This document shows, piece by piece, positions 18,117-26,618 of a stretch of 64,000 nucleotides of DNA. Each line of letters begins with the position of its first letter. The first letter of the stretch is position 1. Both the position numbers and the translations under genes were made by a program. Source of the DNA: Bacteroidales bacterium. GTDB lineage: Bacteria; Bacteroidota; Bacteroidia; Bacteroidales; UBA932. A model generated the notes under the pieces. It made no database searches and had not been told where the DNA came from. It saw only the letters and a program-made list of their open reading frames with translations. The stretch lies in contig JAGCUK010000017.1 of NCBI GenBank assembly GCA_017962925.1, positions 1 to 64,000 on the forward strand, written 5' to 3'.

Positions 18117-18147
18117 TTTGGATAATAAAAATTATTGTTTACCTTTG
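18117..18147 (+). promoter_or_regulatory. Full-consensus promoter of the main fimbrial operon
   Basis: TTTG at 18117-18120, exactly 19 bp, then TACCTTTG at 18140-18147. The predicted transcript start is near 18151, which is the first base of the leader's outer stem. Confidence 0.82.
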
Positions 18148-18150
18148 CAA

Positions 18151-18231
18151 CCGTTTTTGAGATGCTATATGCATTTCAATTTTTTTTTGAAATAAAAAGC
18201 AACGCTTTAATTTTCATACGCATCTAAACGG
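18151..18231 (+). ncRNA. Structured 5' leader of the fimbrial operon (putative cis-regulatory RNA)
   Basis: The leader can fold from its first base to 2 nt before the ATG. CCGTTT (18151-18156) pairs with AAACGG (18226-18231) and AGATGC (18160-18165) with GCATCT (18220-18225), with a TTG bulge. TATG (18168-18171) pairs with CATA (18215-18218). Inside are two hairpins, 18173-18179 with 18187-18193 (7 bp) and 18196-18200 with 18204-18208 (5 bp). The pairing is seen in the sequence; regulation is inferred. Confidence 0.55.
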
Positions 18232-18233
18232 AA

Positions 18234-20561
18234 ATGTTCGTAAGTAACAACATCTGTAAGATCATCTGGAACGCGGGCCTCAAGCTTGCGGTCCTCGCTA
18301 TGTTGTTCCTCGCGAGCTCTTTTTCTTTACGCGCGCAGACGTCCGACGTGTTGCGCGTAGAGTGCAGTGGCAACGTTTTCGAGTGCCGTTTCTTCTTCCC
18401 CTTCGATAGCGCCGTGTTCCAGACTTCTTACATGGACAACGCCAAGACTGTCGCCAAGCTCGACAGCCTCCTCGGCGTCTACGGCGTCTCCAAGGTCGAG
18501 AATCTGAAGGTTATCGCCTACTCTTCTCCTGAGGGTGTCTACCAGTACAACGTCAACCTTTCCGCTCGCCGTGCCGAGAGTCTTCGCAACTTCATCGCTT
18601 CGAAGTACCCCGCACTCGCCGGCAAGGTGACCCTTTCTCCTGGTGATGAATCCTGGGACACTCTCCGTGCCATGATCGAGAACGACATCCGCCTCGGCAA
18701 CGCTAGCCGCAGCAAGATGCTCGAGATTATCGATTCCAACGATGCACCCGACGTCAAGGAGCGCAAGCTCTCCGCGATGCCGATTTATAAGTATCTCTAC
18801 TCCAACTACTTCAAGAAGCTGCGTTACGCTGCCATCCGCCTCATGATATTCGGCGATGCGATGCAGAATGTCGAGGATCAGCAGGTCGTTGCCGCAGTTT
18901 ACTTCAAGAAGGACGAGACCAACATCGACCCCGATTACATGGGCAATGGTGCCAACATCGAAAGCATCCGCAGCCTGATCGAGGAAGATGCCGCAAATAT
19001 CGAAAGCATCACGATCTACGGCCATACTTCACCCGATGGTTCCGCTGCAAAGAGCAACAGCACCAGCATCGAGCGTGCAAAGGCACTTGCCGAGGCCATC
19101 GAGAAGGATTATCCTGAGCTGAAGGGCCGCATCAACGTCGTGTCTGAGGGTGAAGATTGGTTCCGCCTCCGCGAGCAGGTTGCGAGCGTTAAGTCTATCA
19201 GTGAGGAAGCCCGCCAGAGCGCACTTTCAATCATTGATTCCAACGTTTCTTCCGAGGCCAAGATGGAGCAGCTCAAGGCCCAGCCCGAGCTCAAGGATAT
19301 CCTCGAGGATATCTTCTCCCAGCTCCGCCGCGCCGATCTTTCCATCAATAAAAAGTCTGCAAAGCCTGCCACCGGAACCACCGGCACCCAGGCCAAGGCC
19401 AAGACTTCGGTTGAGACCGTTCCCGCAGTCTACTACAAGAAGAGCGAAACCAAGATCGACCCCGAATACATGGGTAACGCCACCACCATCGACGATATCC
19501 GCAGCCTGATCGGGGACGATACCTCAAATATTGAAACTATTACGATTTACGGCCACACCTCTCCCGATGGTCCCACCGAAAAGAACATCCGCTTCAGCAC
19601 GAAGCGTGCAAAGTCTCTTGCGCAGATCATCGAAAAGGAATATCCAGAGCTGAAAGGCCGTGTAAAGATAGAGACCTCCGGCGAAGACTGGGATGGTTTC
19701 CGCGAACTGATACTTGCCTCCGATGGCTTCGACGATGAAGCACGCGAGCGCCTGCTCGTTATCATTGATTCGAACGACACGCCCGAGGTTAAGAAGGCCA
19801 AGCTCAAGAAGCAGCCCGAGTTCGATTTCATCGCAGAAGACATCCTTCCCAAACTCCGCCGCGCCACTTACTCAGTCGATTACAAACCGGCAGAGCCGTC
19901 CATCGTGCCTGAGCTTACTTTCGACGAGGAAATTCCCGATGAGCCTCTTTATACAAAGAAGATCAAGAATGTCCTTCCCAAGCTCGACACCTCGACTCCT
20001 GCGATGGAATATCGTCACCTGCCTCTGTTCGCAGCATCCACCAACCTGTTGTTCGACCTCGCCATCACTCCTAACTTCAGCCTGGAACTTCCCATTGGCA
20101 AAGAGTGGAGCATCTATGGTGATTACACATTCCCTTGGTGGGTCAACAAGGCCAACGACCGCGCCTGGCAGATCCTCAAGTGGGATCTTGGCGTGCGTCA
20201 CTGGTTCAGCAAGCACAACGTGGCGGATCCCATGGACATTCTCAACGGCCACTTCGCCGCTCTTGAGTTCAGCGCCGGTTATTATGACATCGAGCCCAAG
20301 CACAAAGGCAACCAGGGCGAGTTCCAGTCCTTCTCTTTCCAGTATGGATATGCATGGAACCTTTCTCAGTTCTGGCGCCTCGAGGCTTTTGCAGGAATTG
20401 GTTGGCTTGGCACCCATTACCGTCACTACGAGGGTAACGTCGGTGACACCAAGCTTCTCTATAAATATTCCGCTAAGACCCAGTGGTTCGGTCCTACCGA
20501 CGCCGGGATCAGCGTCAAGTACATTTTCACCAGAGTTCCTGGTAGGAGGATAGCGAAATGA
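18234..20561 (+). CDS. OmpA-like triple-repeat protein with C-terminal DUF3575 barrel
   Basis: 775 residues with a long signal sequence ending FSLRAQ (about residue 35). Three successive OmpA-like modules follow (about 40-205, 218-375 and 398-555), each with a peptidoglycan-domain-like helix such as RAESLRNFIASKYPALAGKV and a repeated DEAREKLL-type helix ending in IDSND. Modules 2 and 3 are close copies (KKDETNIDPDYMGN versus KKSETKIDPEYMGN), a spacing of about 177 residues. From about residue 590 comes a DUF3575 domain (FAASTNLLFDLAITPNFSLE), likely an outer-membrane barrel. First gene of the operon; it probably anchors or supports the pilus at the outer membrane. Its stop overlaps the next start (ATGA). 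Confidence 0.82.
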   Translation: MFVSNNICKIIWNAGLKLAVLAMLFLASSFSLRAQTSDVLRVECSGNVFECRFFFPFDSAVFQTSYMDNAKTVAKLDSLLGVYGVSKVENLKVIAYSSPEGVYQYNVNLSARRAESLRNFIASKYPALAGKVTLSPGDESWDTLRAMIENDIRLGNASRSKMLEIIDSNDAPDVKERKLSAMPIYKYLYSNYFKKLRYAAIRLMIFGDAMQNVEDQQVVAAVYFKKDETNIDPDYMGNGANIESIRSLIEEDAANIESITIYGHTSPDGSAAKSNSTSIERAKALAEAIEKDYPELKGRINVVSEGEDWFRLREQVASVKSISEEARQSALSIIDSNVSSEAKMEQLKAQPELKDILEDIFSQLRRADLSINKKSAKPATGTTGTQAKAKTSVETVPAVYYKKSETKIDPEYMGNATTIDDIRSLIGDDTSNIETITIYGHTSPDGPTEKNIRFSTKRAKSLAQIIEKEYPELKGRVKIETSGEDWDGFRELILASDGFDDEARERLLVIIDSNDTPEVKKAKLKKQPEFDFIAEDILPKLRRATYSVDYKPAEPSIVPELTFDEEIPDEPLYTKKIKNVLPKLDTSTPAMEYRHLPLFAASTNLLFDLAITPNFSLELPIGKEWSIYGDYTFPWWVNKANDRAWQILKWDLGVRHWFSKHNVADPMDILNGHFAALEFSAGYYDIEPKHKGNQGEFQSFSFQYGYAWNLSQFWRLEAFAGIGWLGTHYRHYEGNVGDTKLLYKYSAKTQWFGPTDAGISVKYIFTRVPGRRIAK

Positions 20562-21679
20562 GAAGGAAGTGGTGGATAGTACTTTTGCTCGCGATCGTCG
20601 CGTTCTTCGGGTGCCAGCGTCGTCCGTTGGAATACATGGCGACTACCGGCCTCAAGGTCATCGTGAAGGTTATCTGGAAGGTGGATGTTTATCCCGACGG
20701 CATCAAGCCCACCGGTATCACCCTCTTCTTCTTCCGCGATGGCGAGTTCTACATGCAGCATACCACTTCCAACGTGGACTCCTGCGCAGTTCAGCTCGAC
20801 CCTGGTCACTATCAGCTCTACATGATCACCCAGAGCCCTGAGGAATACTACAAGATGGAATTTGACCACCTCAACAACTTCCACGATGCGGAAGTGAGCG
20901 TGGTTGAGACCAAGAGCAGCTGGTACAAGAGCAAGGCGGGCGAAGAGGAAGTGATCGACAACCCCGAAATGATGGCCGCCGGCGTTGCAGAAGAGTTCGA
21001 CGTGACCCAGGAAATGGTTGAAGAATACCAGCGCTACGCCTACACCGTGCAGAAACTTCGCAAGGAGCTCTCCGGCAAGACCAAGGCCACCGAAGATGAA
21101 ATCGCAGCCGACCTGGACGAGGCAGAAGAGATGATCAACTACTACACCATCCGCGTGCCTATCAACCCGACCAGCGTCGTCTCTCAATACTGGGTCACGA
21201 TATATGCCAAGAACGCCGACGTGCTGAAGAGCCTCCGCGCCTCCACCACCGGCATGGCAAAGAGTTTCGAACTCACCCAGAATACGACCGGTCCCGAGCA
21301 CGGCACCCAGCTGATGACCCAGTGGACCCTTACTATGGACGATGAGCCGTTCCGCATCGGCCACGTGGATGGAAAGATCACTACTTTCGGTCTTCCTTCC
21401 AACGAGAAACCCAGCGCGATGCGCGACTCCACCCTGAACGTATCCGCCCTCCTGATCGACGATAAGACAGTGGCCGACTATGTGTTCAACGTGGGTGACA
21501 AGATTAAACTTGAAGAGGCGCCTAAGGGCTACCGAGCCCTCTACCGCCTGATCTTCGGAAGCAAGGAGGTTCCGGCCATCGACTTGCCGGATGTCAAACC
21601 ACCAGATGGTGGTGGCGGTGGATTCACCGCAGCAGTAGAAGACTGGGATGAAGAGATTAACGTGGACATCCCGATTTAA
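20558..21679 (+). CDS. DUF5119-family lipoprotein of the fimbrial operon
   Basis: 373 residues. The signal sequence ends in the lipobox AFFGC (Cys at about residue 19). The N-terminal beta-rich part (VDVYPDGIKPTGITLFFFRD) and DSCAVQLDPGHYQLYMIT resemble DUF5119 proteins found in Bacteroidales fimbrial loci. A coiled-coil-prone acidic segment lies at about 145-190. The C-terminus is a Gly-rich linker, then FTAAVEDWDEEINVDIPI, the strand pattern that also ends fimbrillins. Probable minor pilus or assembly component; the precise job is unknown. Translation is coupled to the upstream gene. Confidence 0.75.
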   Translation: MRRKWWIVLLLAIVAFFGCQRRPLEYMATTGLKVIVKVIWKVDVYPDGIKPTGITLFFFRDGEFYMQHTTSNVDSCAVQLDPGHYQLYMITQSPEEYYKMEFDHLNNFHDAEVSVVETKSSWYKSKAGEEEVIDNPEMMAAGVAEEFDVTQEMVEEYQRYAYTVQKLRKELSGKTKATEDEIAADLDEAEEMINYYTIRVPINPTSVVSQYWVTIYAKNADVLKSLRASTTGMAKSFELTQNTTGPEHGTQLMTQWTLTMDDEPFRIGHVDGKITTFGLPSNEKPSAMRDSTLNVSALLIDDKTVADYVFNVGDKIKLEEAPKGYRALYRLIFGSKEVPAIDLPDVKPPDGGGGGFTAAVEDWDEEINVDIPI

Positions 21680-21734
21680 CGATGAAACAGAATAGAAAAG
21701 CAAAAAATAATAACAATAAAAAACAAAAAAGATT

Positions 21735-22877
21735 ATGAAAAAGATTATGATCCTCGCGGCCGCCGCCGCCCTCGTACTTAGCGCCGCTTGCACTAAGAGC
21801 GAAATTACTTCTTCTCTGAACGATGAGCCTCAGGCCATCGGGTTCACTAACTACGTTTCTCGTTCTCTCACTAAGGCTGCAACTGCCAATTATGTTGCGA
21901 GCGGCTCTACCCTTATTACTGACTTTGGTGTTTATTCATGGGTCAAGGCAAACGCAACTACTCCCTGGAGTGCTAATAATAACCTGTTTACTGGTGCCGC
22001 CGAAGGCGCCCCTACGTTTATGAGTAATGTGGATGTTACTTTCGGCGGTGATGAGGAAGGTGATTCCGGTTCAAATAATACCTACACTCCTCTTCGCTAT
22101 TGGCCTTCTGGTGATACTCCTTCTGGACTTTCTTTCTTCGCCTACTATCCCTATAATGCTGCCGGGTTTGTGCTTCCTTCAGCTATTCTTGGTGATGCCA
22201 CTTTTACTGTTCAGACAACGGCTGCTGCCCAGGTTGACCTCATGGTCTCCGATGTAGTTGCTGATCAATATTATGGAGCAACAAATAGCGCATATCAGTC
22301 CGGGGCAGAGGGAACAGTAGATCTTAAGTTCTATCACATGCTGACCAAGGTTAAGTTCGTCTTTAAGACAGATAACGAGGATGCTAATACTACCGTAACC
22401 CTTACAAATGCCCAACTCAGTGGTATATTTACCAAGAATACCCTTACGAATACTTACACTAAAGGTGCAACGGCTAATGCAGGTTCTACTACTCATGAAT
22501 GGGGCACTGCCAATACTGCCGCGGGCTTTGATGTTACAATTAGTGGTGCTACCCCTGCTACTACAAATCGTGTCCTTTCCACAGACGTAACCGCTTGCAC
22601 AGATGCTGATACATTCCTTATGGTCCCTCAGACTATTGCAGCAGATCAGCAGAAGATTGCCGTTACTTGGACAGTTGCTACTACAGGGAGCGCCACCATC
22701 ACGAATACCAAAACCATTGATCTCAATGATATAAAGAATTCTGGAGCACATATTGACTGGGCAAAGAATAATCAGGTCACTTACACCATCACTATAGGTC
22801 CTAAGCCGATTAGGTTCACTGCTACAGTTGATACTGATTGGGCATCAGTCACCAATGGAACTGTCTCTGTTAACTAA
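21735..22877 (+). CDS. Fimbrillin family lipoprotein 1 (fixed locus)
   Basis: 380 residues, signal peptide and lipobox LSAAC (Cys19). The mature N-terminus contains SRSLTKAATANY, and the body has the fimbrillin blocks TDFGVYSW, YTPLRYWP, LSFFAYYPYN, FYHMLTKVKFVF and PIRFTATVDTDW. Members of the family are exported as lipoproteins and polymerise after protease trimming of the N-terminus by strand exchange. That mode of assembly is known for type V pili and inferred here. The leader is very A-rich. The gene is followed by a GC hairpin and a second, broken copy. Confidence 0.85.
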   Translation: MKKIMILAAAAALVLSAACTKSEITSSLNDEPQAIGFTNYVSRSLTKAATANYVASGSTLITDFGVYSWVKANATTPWSANNNLFTGAAEGAPTFMSNVDVTFGGDEEGDSGSNNTYTPLRYWPSGDTPSGLSFFAYYPYNAAGFVLPSAILGDATFTVQTTAAAQVDLMVSDVVADQYYGATNSAYQSGAEGTVDLKFYHMLTKVKFVFKTDNEDANTTVTLTNAQLSGIFTKNTLTNTYTKGATANAGSTTHEWGTANTAAGFDVTISGATPATTNRVLSTDVTACTDADTFLMVPQTIAADQQKIAVTWTVATTGSATITNTKTIDLNDIKNSGAHIDWAKNNQVTYTITIGPKPIRFTATVDTDWASVTNGTVSVN

Positions 22878-22890
22878 GACTTTAATTGTC

Positions 22891-22910
22891 CGGGCGGGCT
22901 TGACCGCCCG
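22891..22910 (+). promoter_or_regulatory. Intergenic hairpin between tandem fimbrillins
   Basis: 7-bp GC stem CGGGCGG/CCGCCCG (22891-22897 with 22904-22910), loop GCTTGA, no T-run. A similar hairpin follows the next gene. It may be an mRNA stability or processing element that sets subunit ratios. Confidence 0.5.
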
Positions 22911-22976
22911 TCTGGATCCGAAATGAAAAATTAAAAGCAAACAAAAATTATTAACAACAAAACTCATTAATGCATT

Positions 22977-24089
22977 ATGAAAAAGTTTATGATCATCGCG
23001 GCCTCTGCCGCCCTCGTACTTAGCGCAGCTTGCACTAAGACCGAAGTCACCCGTTCGCTGAACGACGATGAACCTATCATCGGCTTCTCGAACTATGCTC
23101 CTCGCAGCCTGAGCTAGGCTAATTCCACCCTCGTGAATGATGGAGCTCTCCCCACCGGCGCCAAAATTGGTGTCTTTGGTTATTCTACTGGCTCAACAAA
23201 GTTTGCCGCAACCGAGAACCCTACTTTCATGGACGAGACGTTTTATGTTGATTATGGTTCCAATACTGGTGCGACAGCTACTACGACAAATGTGGTTCGT
23301 TACTGGCCTAAGACCGTTACCAACCTCTTGTCTTTCTACGGTTACTATCCTTATGGTGATGAGACCATTACCGCAACGCCTACTAAATCAACAGCTGGTT
23401 TGGGTACCTTTACTTTTGCTCAGAAAGCTGCTGTAGCTGATATGGTTGATTTCGAAGTATCAAATGTGGCAAATGACTACTGGTATTCTTCCACCGAAAC
23501 AAACCCCGATGCACAGACCAGCAAGGCAACAGATGGTGTAGTTCCTCTTACCTTCAACCACATGCTGACCAAGGTCAACTTCAAGTTTAAGACTGATATT
23601 GATTACAGTGCGAATGACACAGAGATTAAGGTGACTAGTGTAACTCTTGCAAATGTAAGGGCACAAGGAACTCTTCATCTTTCATATGCCGCCCCTGTCG
23701 CTCCCGCAAAGCTTGGAATCACTTCTTTTGCTTGGGATGGTCAGACTAGTGCGGTTGCATCCACTGTTGTTCCTATCAATGCCTCTGGCCTTGTGCTGGA
23801 CACTACCGCTGCGCTTAATGAGAGCGGTTCGGATAAGATTGATTTCCTCTTCGTTCCTCAGACTCTTGGAGATGATATTACAATCACCATCAATTATGAT
23901 GTGACGCAGGGGACCTCTGATGTTACAAGTAATGTTGCTACTGTCAAGTTGAACAGCGTTTCTCCTACTGCATGGAATATTAATGATTTCGTGACCTATA
24001 CATTCATCCTTGGTCTGAAGCCCATTAAGTTCACGGCTACCACCGCGACTTGGACTGCAGTTGCTGCGGGTGATATTGAGATCAACTAA
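22977..24089 (+). pseudogene. Fimbrillin 2, interrupted by a single in-frame TAG
   Basis: From the ATG at 22977 the frame encodes a signal peptide and lipobox (LSAAC) almost identical to fimbrillin 1, then stops at TAG 23115-23117 after 46 codons. The same frame then continues open for 324 more codons to 24089, with intact fimbrillin blocks (VVRYWPKTVTNLLSFYGYYP, FNHMLTKVNFKF, PIKFTATTATW). In the paralogue the aligned codon is AAG (SLTKA), so one A-to-T change explains the stop. TAG is an ordinary stop elsewhere here, so recoding is unlikely. A GTG at 23133 would give a product without export signal. It may be silenced, recently dead, or a consensus error. Confidence 0.8.
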
Positions 24090-24103
24090 TTCAACCCTTT
24101 TGC

Positions 24104-24130
24104 CTCCCCGGGCCTGACCGCCCGGAGGGG
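24104..24130 (+). promoter_or_regulatory. Intergenic hairpin after fimbrillin 2
   Basis: CCGGGC (24108-24113) pairs with GCCCGG (24120-24125), loop CTGACC, extended by four more pairs past a bulged A. There is no T-run. It resembles the hairpin at 22891 (both contain TGACCGCCCG). Confidence 0.5.
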
Positions 24131-24170
24131 TCCCAAAAAATTGTAAATTTTTTAAATAGAAAAAAAGACT

Positions 24171-24178
24171 TATATTTA
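24171..24178 (+). promoter_or_regulatory. Possible -7 box upstream of operon A-E
   Basis: TATATTTA matches seven of eight positions of TAtaTTTG. It lies 52 bp upstream of the gene A start and outside the 35-bp inverted repeat. No TTTG is found at the -33 position, so read-through from the upstream fimbrillins may be the main source of transcription. Confidence 0.35.
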
Positions 24179-24200
24179 CATTCCCGCACAAATCCCTTAA

Positions 24201-24258
24201 GGGAGGGTTAAAGGAAAACGAAGGAAAAGATGGTTAAGACCGTGATACATAAGCTGAT
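24201..24258 (+). repeat. Left inverted repeat of the twin fimbrial operons (IR-L)
   Basis: Two blocks are repeated in inverted orientation at 45632-45701. A perfect 35-bp block (24224-24258) covers six leader bases, the ATG and codons 2-9 (VKTVIHKL) of gene A plus two bases. A perfect 18-bp block (24201-24218) is GGGAGGGTTAAAGGAAAA. The spacer is 5 bp here and 17 bp at the right copy. Immediately after the 35-bp block the two genes diverge. Confidence 0.85.
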
Positions 24259-25381
24259 GGTGGCCGCGCTGATGCTCGTTGCGTTATGGGCATGCAGCAA
24301 GGTTGATGTTGAATCCCGCTGGAGCGGCGAGGCGATGTCTTTCGGCTTGTATGTACCCAAGTCTGTCAGCAAGGTAGATGAAAGCACCTTCGTCGATGGC
24401 ACCACTCTGCCTTCCGGCAGCAGTTTCGGAGTCTATGCATTCTATCAGGAAGGCGTCATCGACAGCGGCACCCCTGCCGAGTGGGCCGATGGCGGCTGGA
24501 CCCCGAACTTCATGTATAACGAGCAGGTTACCTTCGACGGAGAAAACTACAACTACTCCCCCCTGCGCTATTGGCCTGCCAATGATGAGAACACCATCTC
24601 TTTCTGGGCATACTATCCTTACTCTGCATATGCGGAAGATAACAGCAAGGCACTCAAGTTCTATAGTTCTTCCGCTCGCAATGAAGCCTACAGCAGCAGT
24701 TGTAATGCCCTGCCGGTGGTGGAATACACGGTAAATACCGACCCGGCGAAGCAGGTCGATATCCTCTTCGACTCATTCGGAAACAAGAACAAGACTTACT
24801 CCAACTGCTCCACACCTGGCATCGTGAATTTCAACTTCCGCCATGCACTGAGCCTGGTGGAACTTGAGATTACCGCCGCAAACGGTTCGCTCCCGGCTGG
24901 CGCCACAATCAGTATTACTGCTCTGACGCTTACCTCCGTCAAGAATCATGGCATTTGTTTGGCGCCTGATGCATCGATTGCCAGCGCTTCGGCGGCTGAG
25001 GCCTACTGGACAGGGGTGGATAATGTGGTAAACATGACTTTGGAGTCGACTTCCACCAGCACCAAGCTTGTCCTGATGCCTCAGGCACTTGCAGAAGATG
25101 GGAGCACCGGGCATTCCCTGGTACACCTGTCTATGAAGTACGATATCGTCTTCCCTGCAGCCCACGATCCTTCTCAGACTCTTTCATATAAAGATAATGA
25201 TGTGGACGCCTATCTGTGGAAGGATGATACCGATCCGGATCCGGCAGTGGATAATTCATACGGAGTCAAGAGGTGGCTGCCCGGGCGCAGGTATGTGTAT
25301 AGGATCGAAGCTGGCCTGGAGAGAATTGAATTCAGCGAGGTAACGGAGGCATCCTGGACTTCAGAATGGCCTACACCGTAA
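24230..25381 (+). CDS. Fimbrillin family lipoprotein A (plus-strand operon)
   Basis: 383 residues. It begins MVKTVIHKL, whose DNA is identical to the start of A' at 45660. The signal peptide ends in lipobox LWAC (Cys22). Fimbrillin blocks include LPSGSSFGVYAFYQEG, NYNYSPLRYWPAN, NTISFWAYYPYS, FNFRHALSLVELEI, KLVLMPQAL and a final ERIEFSEVTEASW. It pairs with A' block by block, yet the DNA of these blocks differs at most synonymous positions. First of five genes A-E ending with the recombinase, probably a structural or anchor subunit of one pilus variant. Confidence 0.85.
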   Translation: MVKTVIHKLMVAALMLVALWACSKVDVESRWSGEAMSFGLYVPKSVSKVDESTFVDGTTLPSGSSFGVYAFYQEGVIDSGTPAEWADGGWTPNFMYNEQVTFDGENYNYSPLRYWPANDENTISFWAYYPYSAYAEDNSKALKFYSSSARNEAYSSSCNALPVVEYTVNTDPAKQVDILFDSFGNKNKTYSNCSTPGIVNFNFRHALSLVELEITAANGSLPAGATISITALTLTSVKNHGICLAPDASIASASAAEAYWTGVDNVVNMTLESTSTSTKLVLMPQALAEDGSTGHSLVHLSMKYDIVFPAAHDPSQTLSYKDNDVDAYLWKDDTDPDPAVDNSYGVKRWLPGRRYVYRIEAGLERIEFSEVTEASWTSEWPTP

Positions 25382-25396
25382 TTTAGAACATTGATA

Positions 25397-26617
25397 ATGA
25401 AGAAGATACTGGTCATATTCGGGCTTTTCGCCGCCATCGTTTCCTGCTCAAAGACTAATGTCAATGAGGGGGAGCCGGAGCGTATCGGCTTCGACACCTA
25501 TGCCCTCCGCACCAAGGCCGGGGATAGCTATATAGGTGGCAACGGCGGCTCGACTACCAATATCCCTGTGAACAGCAAGTTCGGAGTGTTTGCATACTTC
25601 CATCCGGGAGATGCCAGCACCAGCACCGTGGGCACCTGGAATAACGCCGATGTCAACTCCAACTACTCCAATATGCTGCTGAATGAGCCGGTTACGCGCG
25701 TGGAACCCAGCACGGGCACTTACGCCTACACCTACTCCAACAGCCGCTACTGGCCCAAGAACTCCACCGACCGCATCTCCTTCTTCGCATACTACCCTTA
25801 CGCGGAAAATGCTTTCGTGGTGGATGAGAATGCGACAAGTGATGGCACCGGAATCACCCTCCAGGATCCTGAAGATGACCACTATGGCTATTCTCACAAT
25901 CCTGTCGGATTCCCCAAGTTCAAGTTCGTCGTGAATCCCGACGCTTCCAAGCAGGTGGACTTCATGATTTCAGACATGTGCATGAATCAGAATAAGGTCG
26001 CGGGCGTAACCACCGGAAACGACAATGAGGTGCAGTTCACCTTCCATCACATGCTCAGCCAAATCCGCGTGAAGACAGTGGACTTCGTGGTCGAGAATGA
26101 TGATATTGAAGTTGAATTGGAAAGCGTCAGATTCCTCGGTATTCCTGTCAGTGGAATCGTGACTCCTTCCATCAGGCCGGCGGACCTCAGCGGCAGCGGC
26201 CAGCCCACGACCCCCAATGGCTATGCGCACATGAACTATAACTGGACCGGTCTCAACACCAGCAACTCCAGTTTCTCCACCACGGTTTATGACGATACCG
26301 CCAGCGATGCAGAAAAGCAGGCGGCCATCATGTTGATGATCCCCCATACTTTCTCCGAGGATCCCGGCAAGGATGTCATTGAGGTCACGTTCAAAGTCAC
26401 CCGCGCAGAGAATGTTTTCGGGGAGTATTATTCTTATACCGGACACCTCAGCGCTTCGCTCAAGGCAGGCGGACTCGAAGGTTGGGAGAGAAACAAGATC
26501 TACAACTACACCATCAGCGTCAGCCTGAACGCCATCGATTTCACTGCTGTTGTGGAAGACTGGCCGGAGGCAAGTACGGATGTTAATACCATTAAGGTTC
26601 ACCTTGAGCAGACATAA
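25397..26617 (+). CDS. Fimbrillin family lipoprotein B
   Basis: 406 residues from the ATG at 25397; the TTG at 25391 is in frame but less likely. Lipobox AIVSC (Cys17). Blocks: NSKFGVFAYFHPGD, NSRYWPKNSTDRISFFAYYP, KQVDFMISDMCMNQNK, FTFHHMLSQIRVKT and NAIDFTAVVEDWPEAS. Counterpart of B' (43355-44518), sharing YWPKNS and VDFM.SD.CMNQ. Part of the A-E operon, 15 bp after A and 1 bp before C. Confidence 0.83.
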   Translation: MKKILVIFGLFAAIVSCSKTNVNEGEPERIGFDTYALRTKAGDSYIGGNGGSTTNIPVNSKFGVFAYFHPGDASTSTVGTWNNADVNSNYSNMLLNEPVTRVEPSTGTYAYTYSNSRYWPKNSTDRISFFAYYPYAENAFVVDENATSDGTGITLQDPEDDHYGYSHNPVGFPKFKFVVNPDASKQVDFMISDMCMNQNKVAGVTTGNDNEVQFTFHHMLSQIRVKTVDFVVENDDIEVELESVRFLGIPVSGIVTPSIRPADLSGSGQPTTPNGYAHMNYNWTGLNTSNSSFSTTVYDDTASDAEKQAAIMLMIPHTFSEDPGKDVIEVTFKVTRAENVFGEYYSYTGHLSASLKAGGLEGWERNKIYNYTISVSLNAIDFTAVVEDWPEASTDVNTIKVHLEQT

Positions 26618-26618
26618 T

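Larger units (their letters stand above)
17825..18233. other. 409-bp intergenic region between divergent fimbrial operons
   Basis: Non-coding and AT-rich, with two exact-consensus divergent promoters at its ends. Its centre holds a CG-rich alternating purine-pyrimidine tract (17981-18020) and a run of nine G (18056-18064). TGTCACC (17961-17967) and GGTGACA (18063-18069) form a 7-bp inverted pair flanking the tract. The last 80 bp are the leader of the plus-strand operon. Confidence 0.75.

Noticed and set aside
22977..24089. TAG recoding (alternative code) to explain the interrupted fimbrillin
   Set aside because: TAG is the normal stop of menA, both transketolase subunits and the 8047-8685 gene, so the code is standard.
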